In this document: positions 14,887-23,019 of the stretch, piece after piece
Layout: each line of letters opens with the position of its first letter
Numbering within the stretch: position 1 is the first letter of the stretch
NCBI GenBank assembly: GCA_002471665.1
Contig: DKQK01000006.1
Coordinates: forward strand, 1-26,615
DNA from: Gammaproteobacteria bacterium UBA7310
GTDB lineage: Bacteria > Pseudomonadota > Gammaproteobacteria > Pseudomonadales > Ketobacteraceae
Direction: 5' to 3'
DNA: 26,615 bases
Position numbers and translations under genes: made by a program
Notes under the pieces: model-generated
The model's database searches: none
What the model was told of the DNA's origin: nothing
The model's input: only the letters and a program-made list of their open reading frames with translations

Positions 14887-15237
14887 TTACAGTGCAAAAA
14901 AGCTACGGAAATCCTGTTCCTTGAAGCCAACAAGGGTGTTTTTGCCGTTGACCACCACCGGTCGTTTGATCATGGCGGGGTGTTCTACCAACAAAGAGAT
15001 GGCTCGGGCTTCATCCATATTGTCCTTCACCTCATCCGGCAGTTGGCGCCAGGTGGTGCCCCGTTTGTTCAGTAAAATGTCCAGGGGCTGGGTTTTCATC
15101 CATTCCCGAATCATGGCCTCATTGATGCCGTCTTTGCGGAAATTGTGAAAGCGGTAGTCGATGCCGTTGGCATCCAGCCAGGTGCGGGCTTTTTTTACGG
15201 TGTCGCAGTTAGGGATACCATAGAGCGTGATGGTCAT
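14887..15237 (-). CDS. yffB: ArsC/Spx-family reductase-like protein
   Basis: A 116-residue thioredoxin-fold protein of the ArsC/Spx superfamily, most like E. coli YffB. The N-terminal YGIPNCDTVKKAR carries the single active-site Cys11; RKDGI and KRPVVV near residues 44-92 are also family features. YffB proteins are thought to use glutathione rather than the arsenate-reductase Cys relay; arsenate reduction should not be assumed. The E. coli gene sits beside dapE, and here it is two genes from dapE and next to dapD. It starts with GAGG before the ATG and follows the dapD terminator, so it probably has its own promoter, which I could not place. Confidence 0.9.
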   Translation of the reverse strand: MTITLYGIPNCDTVKKARTWLDANGIDYRFHNFRKDGINEAMIREWMKTQPLDILLNKRGTTWRQLPDEVKDNMDEARAISLLVEHPAMIKRPVVVNGKNTLVGFKEQDFRSFFAL

Positions 15238-15270
15238 GGGTGCCTCGTGCCGAGGGTTGACGGATTGGTG

Positions 15271-15299
15271 AAAACGGGCCTCCCGCCGGTGCGGGAGGC
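15271..15299 (-). terminator. Rho-independent terminator of dapD
   Basis: On the minus strand GCCTCCCGC-ACCG-GCGGGAGGC (9-bp perfect stem, plus positions 15299-15278) is followed by CCG and TTTT. It begins 12 bp after the dapD stop, so it should end the map-glnD-dapC-dapD transcript and separate it from yffB. Confidence 0.85.
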
Positions 15300-15311
15300 A
15301 GGGTTGCAGGA

Positions 15312-16136
15312 TCAGTCAGTGATGCGCAGCAGCTCGTTGATGCCCACTTTACCGCGGGTTTTTTCGTCTACTTTTTTCACAATGATGGCAGCGTACAGGC
15401 TGTATTTGCCACAGCTCGATGGTAAATTGCCGGATACCACCACCGATCCGGCCGGTACGTGGCCGTAGTGGATTTCGCCGGTTTCACGGTCATAGATGCG
15501 GGTGCTTTGACCGATGTAGACGCCCATGGAAATGACCGAACCCTCACCGACCACAACCCCTTCCACCACCTCGGAGCGGGCACCGATAAAGCAGTTATCT
15601 TCGATAATGGTGGGGCCTGCCTGCAAAGGCTCAAGCACACCGCCGATGCCGACACCGCCGGACAGGTGGACGTTTTTCCCAATCTGGGCACAGGAACCAA
15701 CGGTAGCCCAGGTGTCCACCATGGTACCGCTGTCCACGTAGGCACCGATGTTGACATAGGATGGCATCAGAACCACGTTGGGCGCGATGTAGCTGCCGGC
15801 CCGGGCCACCGCCGGTGGCACTACCCGTACGCCGGATTCCTTGAACTGGTCGGCGCTCATGTTGGCGAATTTGGAGGGTACTTTGTCGTAGTACTGGGTG
15901 AACTGACCCTCTATGGGCGCGTTGTCGTTGATACGGAAGCTGAGCAATACGGCTTTCTTCAGCCACTGGTTCACCACCCATTCGCCGTCCAGCTTTTCAG
16001 CAACACGGGCTTCACCACTGTCCAGCATGGCCAGGGCATCGTTCACCGCAGCTTTGACACTGGCGTCAACGCTGGTGGGGGAGATGCTGGCGCGGTTTTC
16101 GAACGCGGTTTCAATAATGGATTTTAAATCGGACAT
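15312..16136 (-). CDS. dapD: 2,3,4,5-tetrahydropyridine-2,6-dicarboxylate N-succinyltransferase
   Basis: A 274-residue enzyme, the same length as E. coli DapD. It transfers succinyl from succinyl-CoA to tetrahydrodipicolinate in the lysine/diaminopimelate pathway. A helical N-terminal domain (about 1-100) precedes a left-handed beta-helix of hexapeptide repeats (about 105-230; for example GAYVDSGTMVDTWATVG and IGGVLEPLQAGP), typical of this trimeric family. AGGAG ahead of ATG 16136 sets the start; the upstream open frame to 16205 lacks family similarity. It lies 28 bp after dapC and is followed by a strong terminator. Confidence 0.97.
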   Translation of the reverse strand: MSDLKSIIETAFENRASISPTSVDASVKAAVNDALAMLDSGEARVAEKLDGEWVVNQWLKKAVLLSFRINDNAPIEGQFTQYYDKVPSKFANMSADQFKESGVRVVPPAVARAGSYIAPNVVLMPSYVNIGAYVDSGTMVDTWATVGSCAQIGKNVHLSGGVGIGGVLEPLQAGPTIIEDNCFIGARSEVVEGVVVGEGSVISMGVYIGQSTRIYDRETGEIHYGHVPAGSVVVSGNLPSSCGKYSLYAAIIVKKVDEKTRGKVGINELLRITD

Positions 16137-16164
16137 GTGGGTTCTCCTGTAATGACTGTCCTGA

Positions 16165-17361
16165 TTATGACTGGACAAATTGTTTGATTCGTTCGGCGGC
16201 TTCAATGCACTGTTCCAATGGTGCTACCAGAGCCATGCGGACCCGGTGTTCGCCCGGGTTGATGTGTTCGATGGTGCGGGAAAGATATCGGCCGGGCAGC
16301 ACCGTGACGTGTTGTTGCTGAAACAGGCTGCGGGCGAAATCGGTATCGGCCGTGGGTGTTTTCGGCCACAGGTAAAAGCCGGCGTCCGGTTGCTGCACTT
16401 CCAGAACGTCACCCAGAATAGAGAGCACCGCGGTAAACTTCTGCTGGTAGAGGCGGCGGTTTTCCTGCACGTGGGATTCATCGGACCAGGCAGCAATGCT
16501 GGCCAGTTGATGTTGAACCGGCATGGCGCAACCATGATAGGTCCGGTATTGCAAAAACGCCGCCAGCAGACCGGCATCGCCGGCGACAAAACCGGAGCGC
16601 AGGCCTGGCAAATTGGAACGTTTGGACAGGCTGTGGAAAACCACGCAACGTTTGAAATCGGTACGTCCCATGGTGTTGCAGGCCTGCAACAATCCGACCG
16701 GCGGTGCAGCGTCTTCACCATAGATCTCCGAGTAGCATTCGTCGGAAGCAATGATGAAATCGTATTCATCGGCCAGCTGAATCAGTTTCTGCAGAGTGGC
16801 TTGATCGGTAACGGCCCCGGTGGGATTGCCGGGGCTGCATAAGAACAGCAGCTGACAACGCTGCCAGACGGATTCAGGGACGCTGTCGTAATCAGGAACA
16901 AAACCGTGTTCCGGCAGACAGGGCAGAAAATGGGGTTCCACACCGGCCAGATACGCCGCGCCTTCGTATATCTGATAGAAAGGATTGGGTGATACCACCA
17001 GGCCGTCTGGCCGGGTGCGGTCGGTGGCCACCTGGGTAAACGCAAACAGGGCTTCCCGGGTACCGTTGACCGGCAGTACCTGGGTATCGGGGCACAAGCC
17101 CCCCGTGTTCAGTTGGAAACGTTGTGCGGCCCAGTTGGCGATGGCCTGGCGCAACGCCGGCAGGCCCTTGGTGGTCGGGTAAACCGCCAGTTTGTCGATG
17201 TGGTCGATGATGCTCTGTTTCACAAAGGCCGGGCTTGCGTGTTTGGGTTCACCGATGGACAACGCGATGTGGGGCAGGCCGCCCTGGTGCTGGGCGCCGC
17301 TGAACAATTGAGCCAGCTTTTCAAAAGGGTAGGGTTGCAGTTTTTGCAGGTCGCTATTCAT
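16165..17361 (-). CDS. dapC: Succinyldiaminopimelate transaminase
   Basis: A 398-residue fold-type I PLP aminotransferase of the DapC family, making N-succinyl-LL-diaminopimelate with glutamate as amino donor. It shows the SPGNPTG loop (176-182), the PLP-contacting Asp207 (ASDECY), and the Schiff-base Lys247 in SLSKRSN, with a C-terminal arginine (HRVRMAL) to bind the substrate carboxylate. The ATG at 17361 lies 2 bp after the glnD stop with no good ribosome site, which points to translational coupling; the longer open frame to 17418 lies inside glnD and was not used. Together with dapD and dapE this supplies the complete succinylase branch from tetrahydrodipicolinate to LL-diaminopimelate. 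Confidence 0.93.
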   Translation of the reverse strand: MNSDLQKLQPYPFEKLAQLFSGAQHQGGLPHIALSIGEPKHASPAFVKQSIIDHIDKLAVYPTTKGLPALRQAIANWAAQRFQLNTGGLCPDTQVLPVNGTREALFAFTQVATDRTRPDGLVVSPNPFYQIYEGAAYLAGVEPHFLPCLPEHGFVPDYDSVPESVWQRCQLLFLCSPGNPTGAVTDQATLQKLIQLADEYDFIIASDECYSEIYGEDAAPPVGLLQACNTMGRTDFKRCVVFHSLSKRSNLPGLRSGFVAGDAGLLAAFLQYRTYHGCAMPVQHQLASIAAWSDESHVQENRRLYQQKFTAVLSILGDVLEVQQPDAGFYLWPKTPTADTDFARSLFQQQHVTVLPGRYLSRTIEHINPGEHRVRMALVAPLEQCIEAAERIKQFVQS

Positions 17362-17363
17362 GC

Positions 17364-20060
17364 TCAGGGTGCCGTTTGATCCAGTTTTTCCTTGAAGTCG
17401 TGCTTCAGTTTTTCGCATAGGTTGGGGTCTTTAATCATGTCGCCATTGAGGTCGGTGATGTAAAACACGTCTTCTACCCGTTCACCCAGGGTGGCAATAC
17501 GGGCATTGTGGATGGAAACATTGTTATCCAGAAAAATGCCGCCCACTTCTGCCAGCAGGCCGGGGCGATCCAGCGCCACCAGCTCCACCACCGTGTGCTC
17601 TTTTTCAATATCATTGCTGATCACTACTTCGGTGGGAATATTAAAGTGTTTCAGCGCCCGCGGCATGCGTTTGTGTACAATTTCCGGATATTTGCTGGGA
17701 TCTTTCAGGGCCTTGCGTAACTTGTTAACAATCTGCTCAACCCGGGCCGGGTCATCACCGATATCGGAACCGTTTTCTTCCAGAATGATATAGGTGTCCA
17801 GGCTGAAGCCGGTGGATGAGGTGATGATTTTGGCGTCTACAATGGTCAGGTTCAACTGGTTGAGCGCCGCCACGGTGGCGGCAAATAAATTGGGTGCGTC
17901 CTGGGTATAGATGAAGAGTTCCGCTGCGCCCTGGTAGTTGCGATCATCGGTTTTGCCCAGCAGAACCATGGGTTCATCAGAGTCACCATGCAGCAGCATG
18001 GCTTCGGTATGACGGGCCACGTCACCGTAGGTTTCCCGTAGAAAGTAATCCTCTCCCAGGTTGTCCCACAGTGCCGTTACTCTGTCGGCTTCAATCTTGC
18101 GGTTGGAAAGCAGGGCCATGGCCCGCTCTTTGGTTTCTTCAATCCACTCATCACGGTTACCCGGATTTTCCAGGCCACGGCGCAATGCACGCCGGGCTTC
18201 CGTATACAGTTGTCGCAGCAGCGATCCACGCCAGCCGTTCCACAACTTGGGGTTGGTGGCGCAGATATCCGCCACGGTCAGTGCCTGCAGGTAATCCAGG
18301 CGCACCTGATCACCCACTTTGCAGGCAAACTCATGGATTACATCGGGGTCGGACACATCTTTCTTCTGGGAGGTAATGGACATCAGCAGATGGTTTTCCA
18401 CCAACCAGGCCACCAGATTGGCGTCCCACTTGCTGAGTCGATGGTGAATGCAGAATTGATAGGCATCCACGGCCCCCAATTCAGAGTGGTCTCCGCCGCG
18501 CCCCTTGCCCAGATCATGAAATAAACCTGCTATGTAGAGCAGCTCGATCTTGGGAATGCGGTGCACGATAAAGTGGGCAATGGGGAAATCCTTCTTCACC
18601 TCCGGGTGGCGGAACATGCGCAGATTGCGCAGAACATGGAGGGAGTGGGCGTCCACTGTGTAGATGTGGAACAGGTCGTACTGCATCTGGCCAATCACCT
18701 GGCCAAAGGCAGGTATATAATTGCCCAGGATGCCATAGCGCTTCATGCGATAGAACTGAGTGTAAATTTTATTGGGTGACCGCAGCAGCTCCATGAACAT
18801 GGAAATATTGCGAATATCATTGCGGAAGTGCTCGTCCACCAGGTGACGGCTGTCGCGAATCAGACGAATAGTCGAGGCGCGAATGGCTTCAATGTTTTCG
18901 TTTTGCGCCAGTATCAGGAACACTTCCATCAGGGCCGAGGGTGTGCGTTGGAACACCTTGTCGTGGGTTACTTCAATAAAGCTGTTATGAATCTGGAAAC
19001 GACTGTTGATGGGGGTGATGACTTCGGGTTCATCAGCCCGCAGAATGGCTTCGTCAAAATGCTGCAGCAGCATGTCATTGAGCTGGGAAATGGAAAGCGC
19101 TACCCGGTAAAAGCGCTTCATGAACTTCTCCACCGCCAGGTTGGCTTCGGAATCCCGGTAGCCCAGCATATCGGCAACGGCGCGCTGGTAATCGAACAGC
19201 AGCCGGTTTTCGCCGCGACCGGTAATCAGGTGTAATGCATAGCGCACTTCCCACAGAAACAGGTGCCCCGAATTGAGAATGTCGTATTCGTCGGCGGTCA
19301 GGAAGCCAAGGCTGACCAGCTCGCTCATGCGCTGGGCGTCAAAATGCCGCTTGGCCACCCAGCCGATATTCTGAATATCCCGCAAGCCGCCCGGAGCGCT
19401 TTTGATATCAGGCTCCAGATTGAACTCGGTATTGTTGAACTTGTCATGCCGGGCAATCTGCTCGGCCCATTTGGCGCTGAAGAAAGCCTTCGTATCCCAG
19501 ATCTGGTCAGGGCCGGTAAGTTCCTGCATCGCTTCGGCCAGCTGGGGGTCACCGCACAGGGTGCGCGCTTCCATCAGGTTGGTGGCGATGGTGATATCCG
19601 CTTTCGCCAGCTCGGCGCACTGTGCCAGTGTGCGAACACTGTGGCCCACCTCCAAGCCAATATCCCACAGCTGGGTGACGAAGTCAGAAAGCTCACTGTG
19701 GTAAGGCTCGGCGCAGGCTTCATCGCGCAGCAGAATCATCAGGTCGATGTCAGAGTGGGGGTGGAGCTCGGCGCGGCCGTATCCTCCCACCGCCAGCAGG
19801 GCAATATCCTTGGACGATGAACAGGCGTAATGGGACCACAGCTGTTCCAGCAACTGGTCCATAACCCAGGCCCGGCGCCGGATGATCAGCTTGATGTTCT
19901 GCAGTTGCCGAAAGCGCTGGTTAAGAATGTCATCGGCATCCCGGATTGCCTGTTTAAAGGCGAGCGTAACAGAACCTTTCTGGTTGACCAGTTGGTTAAA
20001 ACGCGCTTGTTCAAATAGCTCCGGGTCGTGCTTCAGCTCAGTAACGAGAGGGGTTTTCAT
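17364..20060 (-). CDS. glnD: PII uridylyltransferase/uridylyl-removing enzyme
   Basis: An 898-residue bifunctional sensor of glutamine that uridylylates PII when nitrogen is scarce and removes UMP when it is abundant. The nucleotidyltransferase motif GGYGRAELHPHSD spans residues 92-104 with Asp104 and Asp106. The HD phosphohydrolase signature is GLFHDLGKG with His515-Asp516. Two C-terminal ACT domains follow, from about 700 and 825 (the last beginning VVELVALDRPGLL), which bind glutamine. E. coli GlnD is 890 residues. It is 6 bp from map and 2 bp from dapC, so they form one operon. The ribosome site is weak. Confidence 0.97.
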   Translation of the reverse strand: MKTPLVTELKHDPELFEQARFNQLVNQKGSVTLAFKQAIRDADDILNQRFRQLQNIKLIIRRRAWVMDQLLEQLWSHYACSSSKDIALLAVGGYGRAELHPHSDIDLMILLRDEACAEPYHSELSDFVTQLWDIGLEVGHSVRTLAQCAELAKADITIATNLMEARTLCGDPQLAEAMQELTGPDQIWDTKAFFSAKWAEQIARHDKFNNTEFNLEPDIKSAPGGLRDIQNIGWVAKRHFDAQRMSELVSLGFLTADEYDILNSGHLFLWEVRYALHLITGRGENRLLFDYQRAVADMLGYRDSEANLAVEKFMKRFYRVALSISQLNDMLLQHFDEAILRADEPEVITPINSRFQIHNSFIEVTHDKVFQRTPSALMEVFLILAQNENIEAIRASTIRLIRDSRHLVDEHFRNDIRNISMFMELLRSPNKIYTQFYRMKRYGILGNYIPAFGQVIGQMQYDLFHIYTVDAHSLHVLRNLRMFRHPEVKKDFPIAHFIVHRIPKIELLYIAGLFHDLGKGRGGDHSELGAVDAYQFCIHHRLSKWDANLVAWLVENHLLMSITSQKKDVSDPDVIHEFACKVGDQVRLDYLQALTVADICATNPKLWNGWRGSLLRQLYTEARRALRRGLENPGNRDEWIEETKERAMALLSNRKIEADRVTALWDNLGEDYFLRETYGDVARHTEAMLLHGDSDEPMVLLGKTDDRNYQGAAELFIYTQDAPNLFAATVAALNQLNLTIVDAKIITSSTGFSLDTYIILEENGSDIGDDPARVEQIVNKLRKALKDPSKYPEIVHKRMPRALKHFNIPTEVVISNDIEKEHTVVELVALDRPGLLAEVGGIFLDNNVSIHNARIATLGERVEDVFYITDLNGDMIKDPNLCEKLKHDFKEKLDQTAP

Positions 20061-20066
20061 AGAGGC

Positions 20067-20840
20067 TTAAAGGCCGCTTTCCTCTGAACGCAGGGTCAGC
20101 ACCTCATAGCCGGTTTCCGTGACCAGGATGGTGTGTTCCCATTGCGCAGACAGTTTGTGGTCCTTGGTTACCACAGTCCATTTGTCCGGTAACAGTTTGG
20201 TATCACGCTTGCCTGCATTGATCATGGGCTCGATGGTGAAGATCATCCCCGCCTGCAGGACTTCCCGGGTTCCGGGTTTCCCGTAGTGTAGCACCTGGGG
20301 TTCTTCGTGGAATCCCTCGCCTATGCCATGTCCACAATATTCCCGTACCACGGAGAAATGATTGCCTTCAGCGTGTTTTTGGATGGCAGCGCCGATATCC
20401 CCCAGGTGAATTCCGGGCTTCACCATTTTTATGCCCAAATACAGGCATTCCTGAGTGATGCTCACCAGGCGCTGGGCCTGAATAGAGGGCTCTCCCACGA
20501 AAAACATCTTACTGGTGTCGCCGTGGTAGCCATCCTTGATCACTGTGATATCGATGTTGACAATATCCCCTTTTTTCAGGGTCTTCTTATCGCTGGGAAT
20601 GCCGTGGCAGATGACGTGGTTTACCGAGGTGCAAATCGATTTAGGGAAGCCCTTGTAATTGAGCGGAGCGGGGATGGCTTTCTGCTCCTGCACAATGTAG
20701 TCGTGACAGATTTTGTCCAGTTCACCGGTGGTCACCCCAGGCTTGACGTAATCGCCAATCATTTCAAGGACTTCCGCTGCCAGCTTGCCGGCAACGCGCA
20801 TTTTTTCAATTTGTTCTGGTGTCTTGATGATAATGGTCAT
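20067..20840 (-). CDS. map: Methionine aminopeptidase, type I
   Basis: A 257-residue cytosolic metalloprotease that removes the initiator methionine from nascent proteins. All metal and catalytic residues keep the same numbers as in E. coli MAP: His79 (ICHG), Asp97 (NIDITV), Asp108 (GDTSK), His171 (GHGIGEGFHEEP), Glu204 (FTIEPM) and Glu235 (WEHTI). It lacks a zinc-finger N-terminal extension, so it is type Ia. It diverges from rpsB across 282 bp, a common gammaproteobacterial arrangement. A TACAAT at 20893-20888 on the minus strand could be its -10, but no good -35 is seen. It heads the glnD-dapC-dapD operon. Confidence 0.98.
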   Translation of the reverse strand: MTIIIKTPEQIEKMRVAGKLAAEVLEMIGDYVKPGVTTGELDKICHDYIVQEQKAIPAPLNYKGFPKSICTSVNHVICHGIPSDKKTLKKGDIVNIDITVIKDGYHGDTSKMFFVGEPSIQAQRLVSITQECLYLGIKMVKPGIHLGDIGAAIQKHAEGNHFSVVREYCGHGIGEGFHEEPQVLHYGKPGTREVLQAGMIFTIEPMINAGKRDTKLLPDKWTVVTKDHKLSAQWEHTILVTETGYEVLTLRSEESGL

Positions 20841-20960
20841 GTAGTTGAAAGCCGCTCAGAATCTACTGGGTCTGGACAAAGCCCGCTATTGTACATGGCC
20901 AGCCGGGCGGGATATACCCCTGAACAATGTGGTGATGTTGGCTGAAACGGGCCGGAATTG

Positions 20961-20989
20961 TTGTTGTGATGGATGCTTTGTGGTATAAA
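20961..20989 (+). promoter_or_regulatory. rpsB promoter
   Basis: TTGTTG (20961-20966), 17-bp spacer, extended -10 TGG-TATAAA (20981-20989), followed by a GC-rich discriminator GCGCCGC. This is the pattern of ribosomal-protein promoters under growth-rate and stringent control. Transcription should begin near 20995. Confidence 0.75.
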
Positions 20990-20994
20990 GCGCC

Positions 20995-21122
20995 GCTCAA
21001 ACAAAACCCTAAACCACACATGTTCCGTCACATGCATCAGGGTGCCCTTGGTAACGATCCGTTGCCGGGGTTGATTCATGGGGAACATGGAGGCTTAACC
21101 CGTTAAAAATCAGGAGTCTACT
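20995..21122 (+). promoter_or_regulatory. rpsB leader, candidate S2-binding autoregulatory RNA
   Basis: The approximately 128-nt leader folds into a nested structure. CATGTTCC (21019-21026) pairs with GGAACATG (21082-21089); inside it CATGCATCA (21031-21039) pairs with TGATTCATG (21072-21080) with one mismatch; the apex is GGTAAC (21050-21055)/GTTGCC (21061-21066). Autogenous repression of rpsB-tsf by S2 through a conserved 5' leader is known in gammaproteobacteria. That this is the same motif is inferred from location and fold. Confidence 0.65.
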
Positions 21123-21893
21123 ATGGCTACGCAAGTCAGCATGCGTGATATGTTGAAAGCCGGTGTCCACTTTGGTCACCAAACCCGTTTCTGGAATCCC
21201 AAAATGGGCGAGTTTATCTTTGGCGCCCGTAACAAGATCCACATTATCAACCTGGAACAGACAGTGCCGGCGTTCAATGACGCACTGCAGTTCATCAACA
21301 AGTTGACCTCTCACAAGAACAAAATTCTGTTTGTTGGTACCAAGCGTGCCGCCAGCAAAATCATCCAGGAGCAGGCCCGCCGTGCCGGTATGCCCTATGT
21401 TAACCATCGTTGGTTGGGTGGCATGCTCACCAACTGGAAAACCATCCGTCAGTCCATCCGTCGCCTGAAAGATCTGGAAACCCAGAGTCAGGATGGAACC
21501 TTTGACAAGCTGACCAAAAAAGAAGCTCTGATGCGCACCCGTGAAATGGAAAAACTGGAACGCAGCCTGGGCGGTATCAAAGACATGGGCGGCTTGCCCG
21601 ATGCAATCTTTGTGATCGACGTGGATCACGAGCGCATTGCCGTCACCGAAGCCAATAAGCTGGGCATCCCTGTGATTGGTATCGTGGATACCAACAGCGA
21701 TCCGGATGGTATCGACTACGTTATCCCCGGCAATGATGACGCCATCAAAGCGATCCAGTTGTACGTTGAGTCTGTAGCCAATGCCTGTATCGAAGGCGGC
21801 GAATACGCCAAGACCCAGGGTGGCGGCACCGCTGAAGCCGATGGCTTTGTGGAAGTTGCTGAAACCAGCGCGGAAGCCCCGGCAGCGAACTAA
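21123..21893 (+). CDS. rpsB: 30S ribosomal protein S2
   Basis: A 256-residue S2 protein, about 15 longer than E. coli S2 (241) owing to an Ala/Glu-rich C-terminal tail. Family signatures are MRDMLKAGVHFGHQTRFWNP at residues 7-26, KNKILFVGTKRAA, the RWLGGMLTNWKTI block and the PDAIFVIDVDHE strand. S2 joins late in 30S assembly and contacts S1. CAGGAG 6 nt before ATG 21123 is a good ribosome site. It is the first gene of the rpsB-tsf transcript, followed by two hairpins before tsf. Confidence 0.99.
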   Translation: MATQVSMRDMLKAGVHFGHQTRFWNPKMGEFIFGARNKIHIINLEQTVPAFNDALQFINKLTSHKNKILFVGTKRAASKIIQEQARRAGMPYVNHRWLGGMLTNWKTIRQSIRRLKDLETQSQDGTFDKLTKKEALMRTREMEKLERSLGGIKDMGGLPDAIFVIDVDHERIAVTEANKLGIPVIGIVDTNSDPDGIDYVIPGNDDAIKAIQLYVESVANACIEGGEYAKTQGGGTAEADGFVEVAETSAEAPAAN

Positions 21894-21901
21894 GCAATAG
21901 G

Positions 21902-21941
21902 CCGTCACATATTTGCGTTATAACAGTGATTGTTGTGACGG
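21902..21941 (+). repeat. 8-bp stem hairpin after rpsB
   Basis: CCGTCACA (21902-21909) and TGTGACGG (21934-21941) form a perfect stem with a 24-nt loop directly after the rpsB stop. It has no U-tract. It lies just ahead of the terminator-like hairpin and may work with it in attenuating tsf expression or stabilising the mRNA end. Confidence 0.65.
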
Positions 21942-21949
21942 AGCGAAAG

Positions 21950-21970
21950 CGGGGGCAATGCCCCCGTTTT
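21950..21970 (+). terminator. rpsB-tsf intergenic attenuator/terminator
   Basis: CGGGGGC-AAT-GCCCCCG followed by TTTT: a 7-bp GC stem with a short U-tract. It probably ends part of the transcripts after rpsB, giving unequal S2 and EF-Ts production, since tsf has no obvious promoter of its own in the 129-bp gap. Confidence 0.8.
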
Positions 21971-22022
21971 ACCAACTGAACAGAAATCAACCAAATTCAT
22001 TCAAGGTAAAGAGGAAATTCTC

Positions 22023-22907
22023 ATGGCTGTGACTGCCGCCCAGGTAAAAGAACTTCGTGAGCGTACCGGCTTGGGCATGATGGAATGCAAAAAGGCCCTG
22101 GTGGAAACCAATGGTGATATCGAAACCGCCATTGATAACCTGCGTAAATCCGGTCAGGCCAAGGCTGCCAAAAAAGCGGGTCGAACCGCTGCAGAAGGGA
22201 TTGTTGTTGCCAAGGTCTCTGCCGACGGCAAAACCGGTATTCTGCTGGAAGTAAACAGCGAAACCGACTTTGTTGCCCGCGACGACAACTTCCTCAAGTT
22301 CGCCAACGGTGTTGCTGACCGGGTTTTGGCGACCAAGGAAACCGATATGGCCAAGCTGCTTGAGACCGCCATGGAAGAGGGCGGCAGTGATTCCATCGAG
22401 ACCACGCGTTCTGCCCTGGTGCAGAAGATCGGTGAGAACATTCAGGTACGCCGTACCTATGTCATGGAAAGCGAAGGTCTGGTGTCCGCCTATGTTCACA
22501 GCGGTAAAATCGGTGTATTGGTCGCTCTGAACGGCGGCAACGATGATCTGGGTAAGGATGTGGCCATGCACGTGGCGGCTTCCAACCCATTGGTGGTCAA
22601 CCCTGATCAGGTGGATCAGGCGACTTTGGATAAAGAGAAGGAAATCTTCTCTGCCCAGGCGGCAGAAAGCGGTAAGCCACCTGAAATCGTAGAAAAAATG
22701 GTACAGGGCCGGATTGCCAAGTTCCTCAAAGAAGTGAGCCTGGTGGACCAGCCTTTTGTAAAAGACCCGGATACCACCGTTGGCAAACTGGTGAAAGGCG
22801 CCGGTGCTGATGTTGTTGCCTTTACCCGCATCGAAGTGGGTGAAGGGATCGAGAAAGAAGAGGTGGATTTCGCAGCTGAAGTAATGGCTCAGGCCCGCGG
22901 CGAATAA
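22023..22907 (+). CDS. tsf: Translation elongation factor Ts
   Basis: A 294-residue EF-Ts that exchanges GDP for GTP on EF-Tu; E. coli EF-Ts is 283. The N-terminal UBA-like domain has LRERTGLGMMECKKAL (residues 12-27), the core has the family-typical VNSETDFVARDDNF, the second signature, and the C-terminal part has LVDQPFVKD. AGAGGAA ahead of ATG 22023 is a clear ribosome site. It is the second gene of the rpsB-tsf unit and is followed by a long hairpin with a nested promoter for pyrH. Confidence 0.99.
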   Translation: MAVTAAQVKELRERTGLGMMECKKALVETNGDIETAIDNLRKSGQAKAAKKAGRTAAEGIVVAKVSADGKTGILLEVNSETDFVARDDNFLKFANGVADRVLATKETDMAKLLETAMEEGGSDSIETTRSALVQKIGENIQVRRTYVMESEGLVSAYVHSGKIGVLVALNGGNDDLGKDVAMHVAASNPLVVNPDQVDQATLDKEKEIFSAQAAESGKPPEIVEKMVQGRIAKFLKEVSLVDQPFVKDPDTTVGKLVKGAGADVVAFTRIEVGEGIEKEEVDFAAEVMAQARGE

Positions 22908-22924
22908 ATCTCAGATTGCTCTAT

Positions 22925-22986
22925 AAAAGGCACTCATGGACTGCGTGATACTCTCTGGGTATTATGCTCCCCCATGGGTGCCTTTT
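22925..22986. terminator. Long hairpin between tsf and pyrH
   Basis: AAAAGGCACTCATGG (22925-22939) pairs with CCATGGGTGCCTTTT (22972-22986), a 15-bp stem with one G-T wobble and a 32-nt loop, ending in TTTT. It is probably the tsf terminator; the A/T ends make it symmetric on both strands. Confidence 0.7.
22937..22965 (+). promoter_or_regulatory. Candidate pyrH promoter inside the tsf terminator hairpin
   Basis: TGGACT (22937-22942, 4 of 6 consensus), 17-bp spacer, TATTAT (22960-22965). Transcription would start near 22972, leaving a leader of about 48 nt before pyrH. The -35 overlaps the left arm of the hairpin and the -10 lies in its loop. Confidence 0.5.
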
Positions 22987-23019
22987 GATAACCACCTCTT
23001 TCTGCTTTAGGAGTAATGC

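Noticed and set aside
14887..15237. Annotating yffB as arsenate reductase arsC
   Set aside because: It carries YffB-type features and lies with dap genes; no arsenic resistance genes are nearby.
21009..21908. 299-codon minus-strand frame opposite rpsB
   Set aside because: It is the antisense of a certain ribosomal protein gene and its leader; the translation has no recognisable domain.
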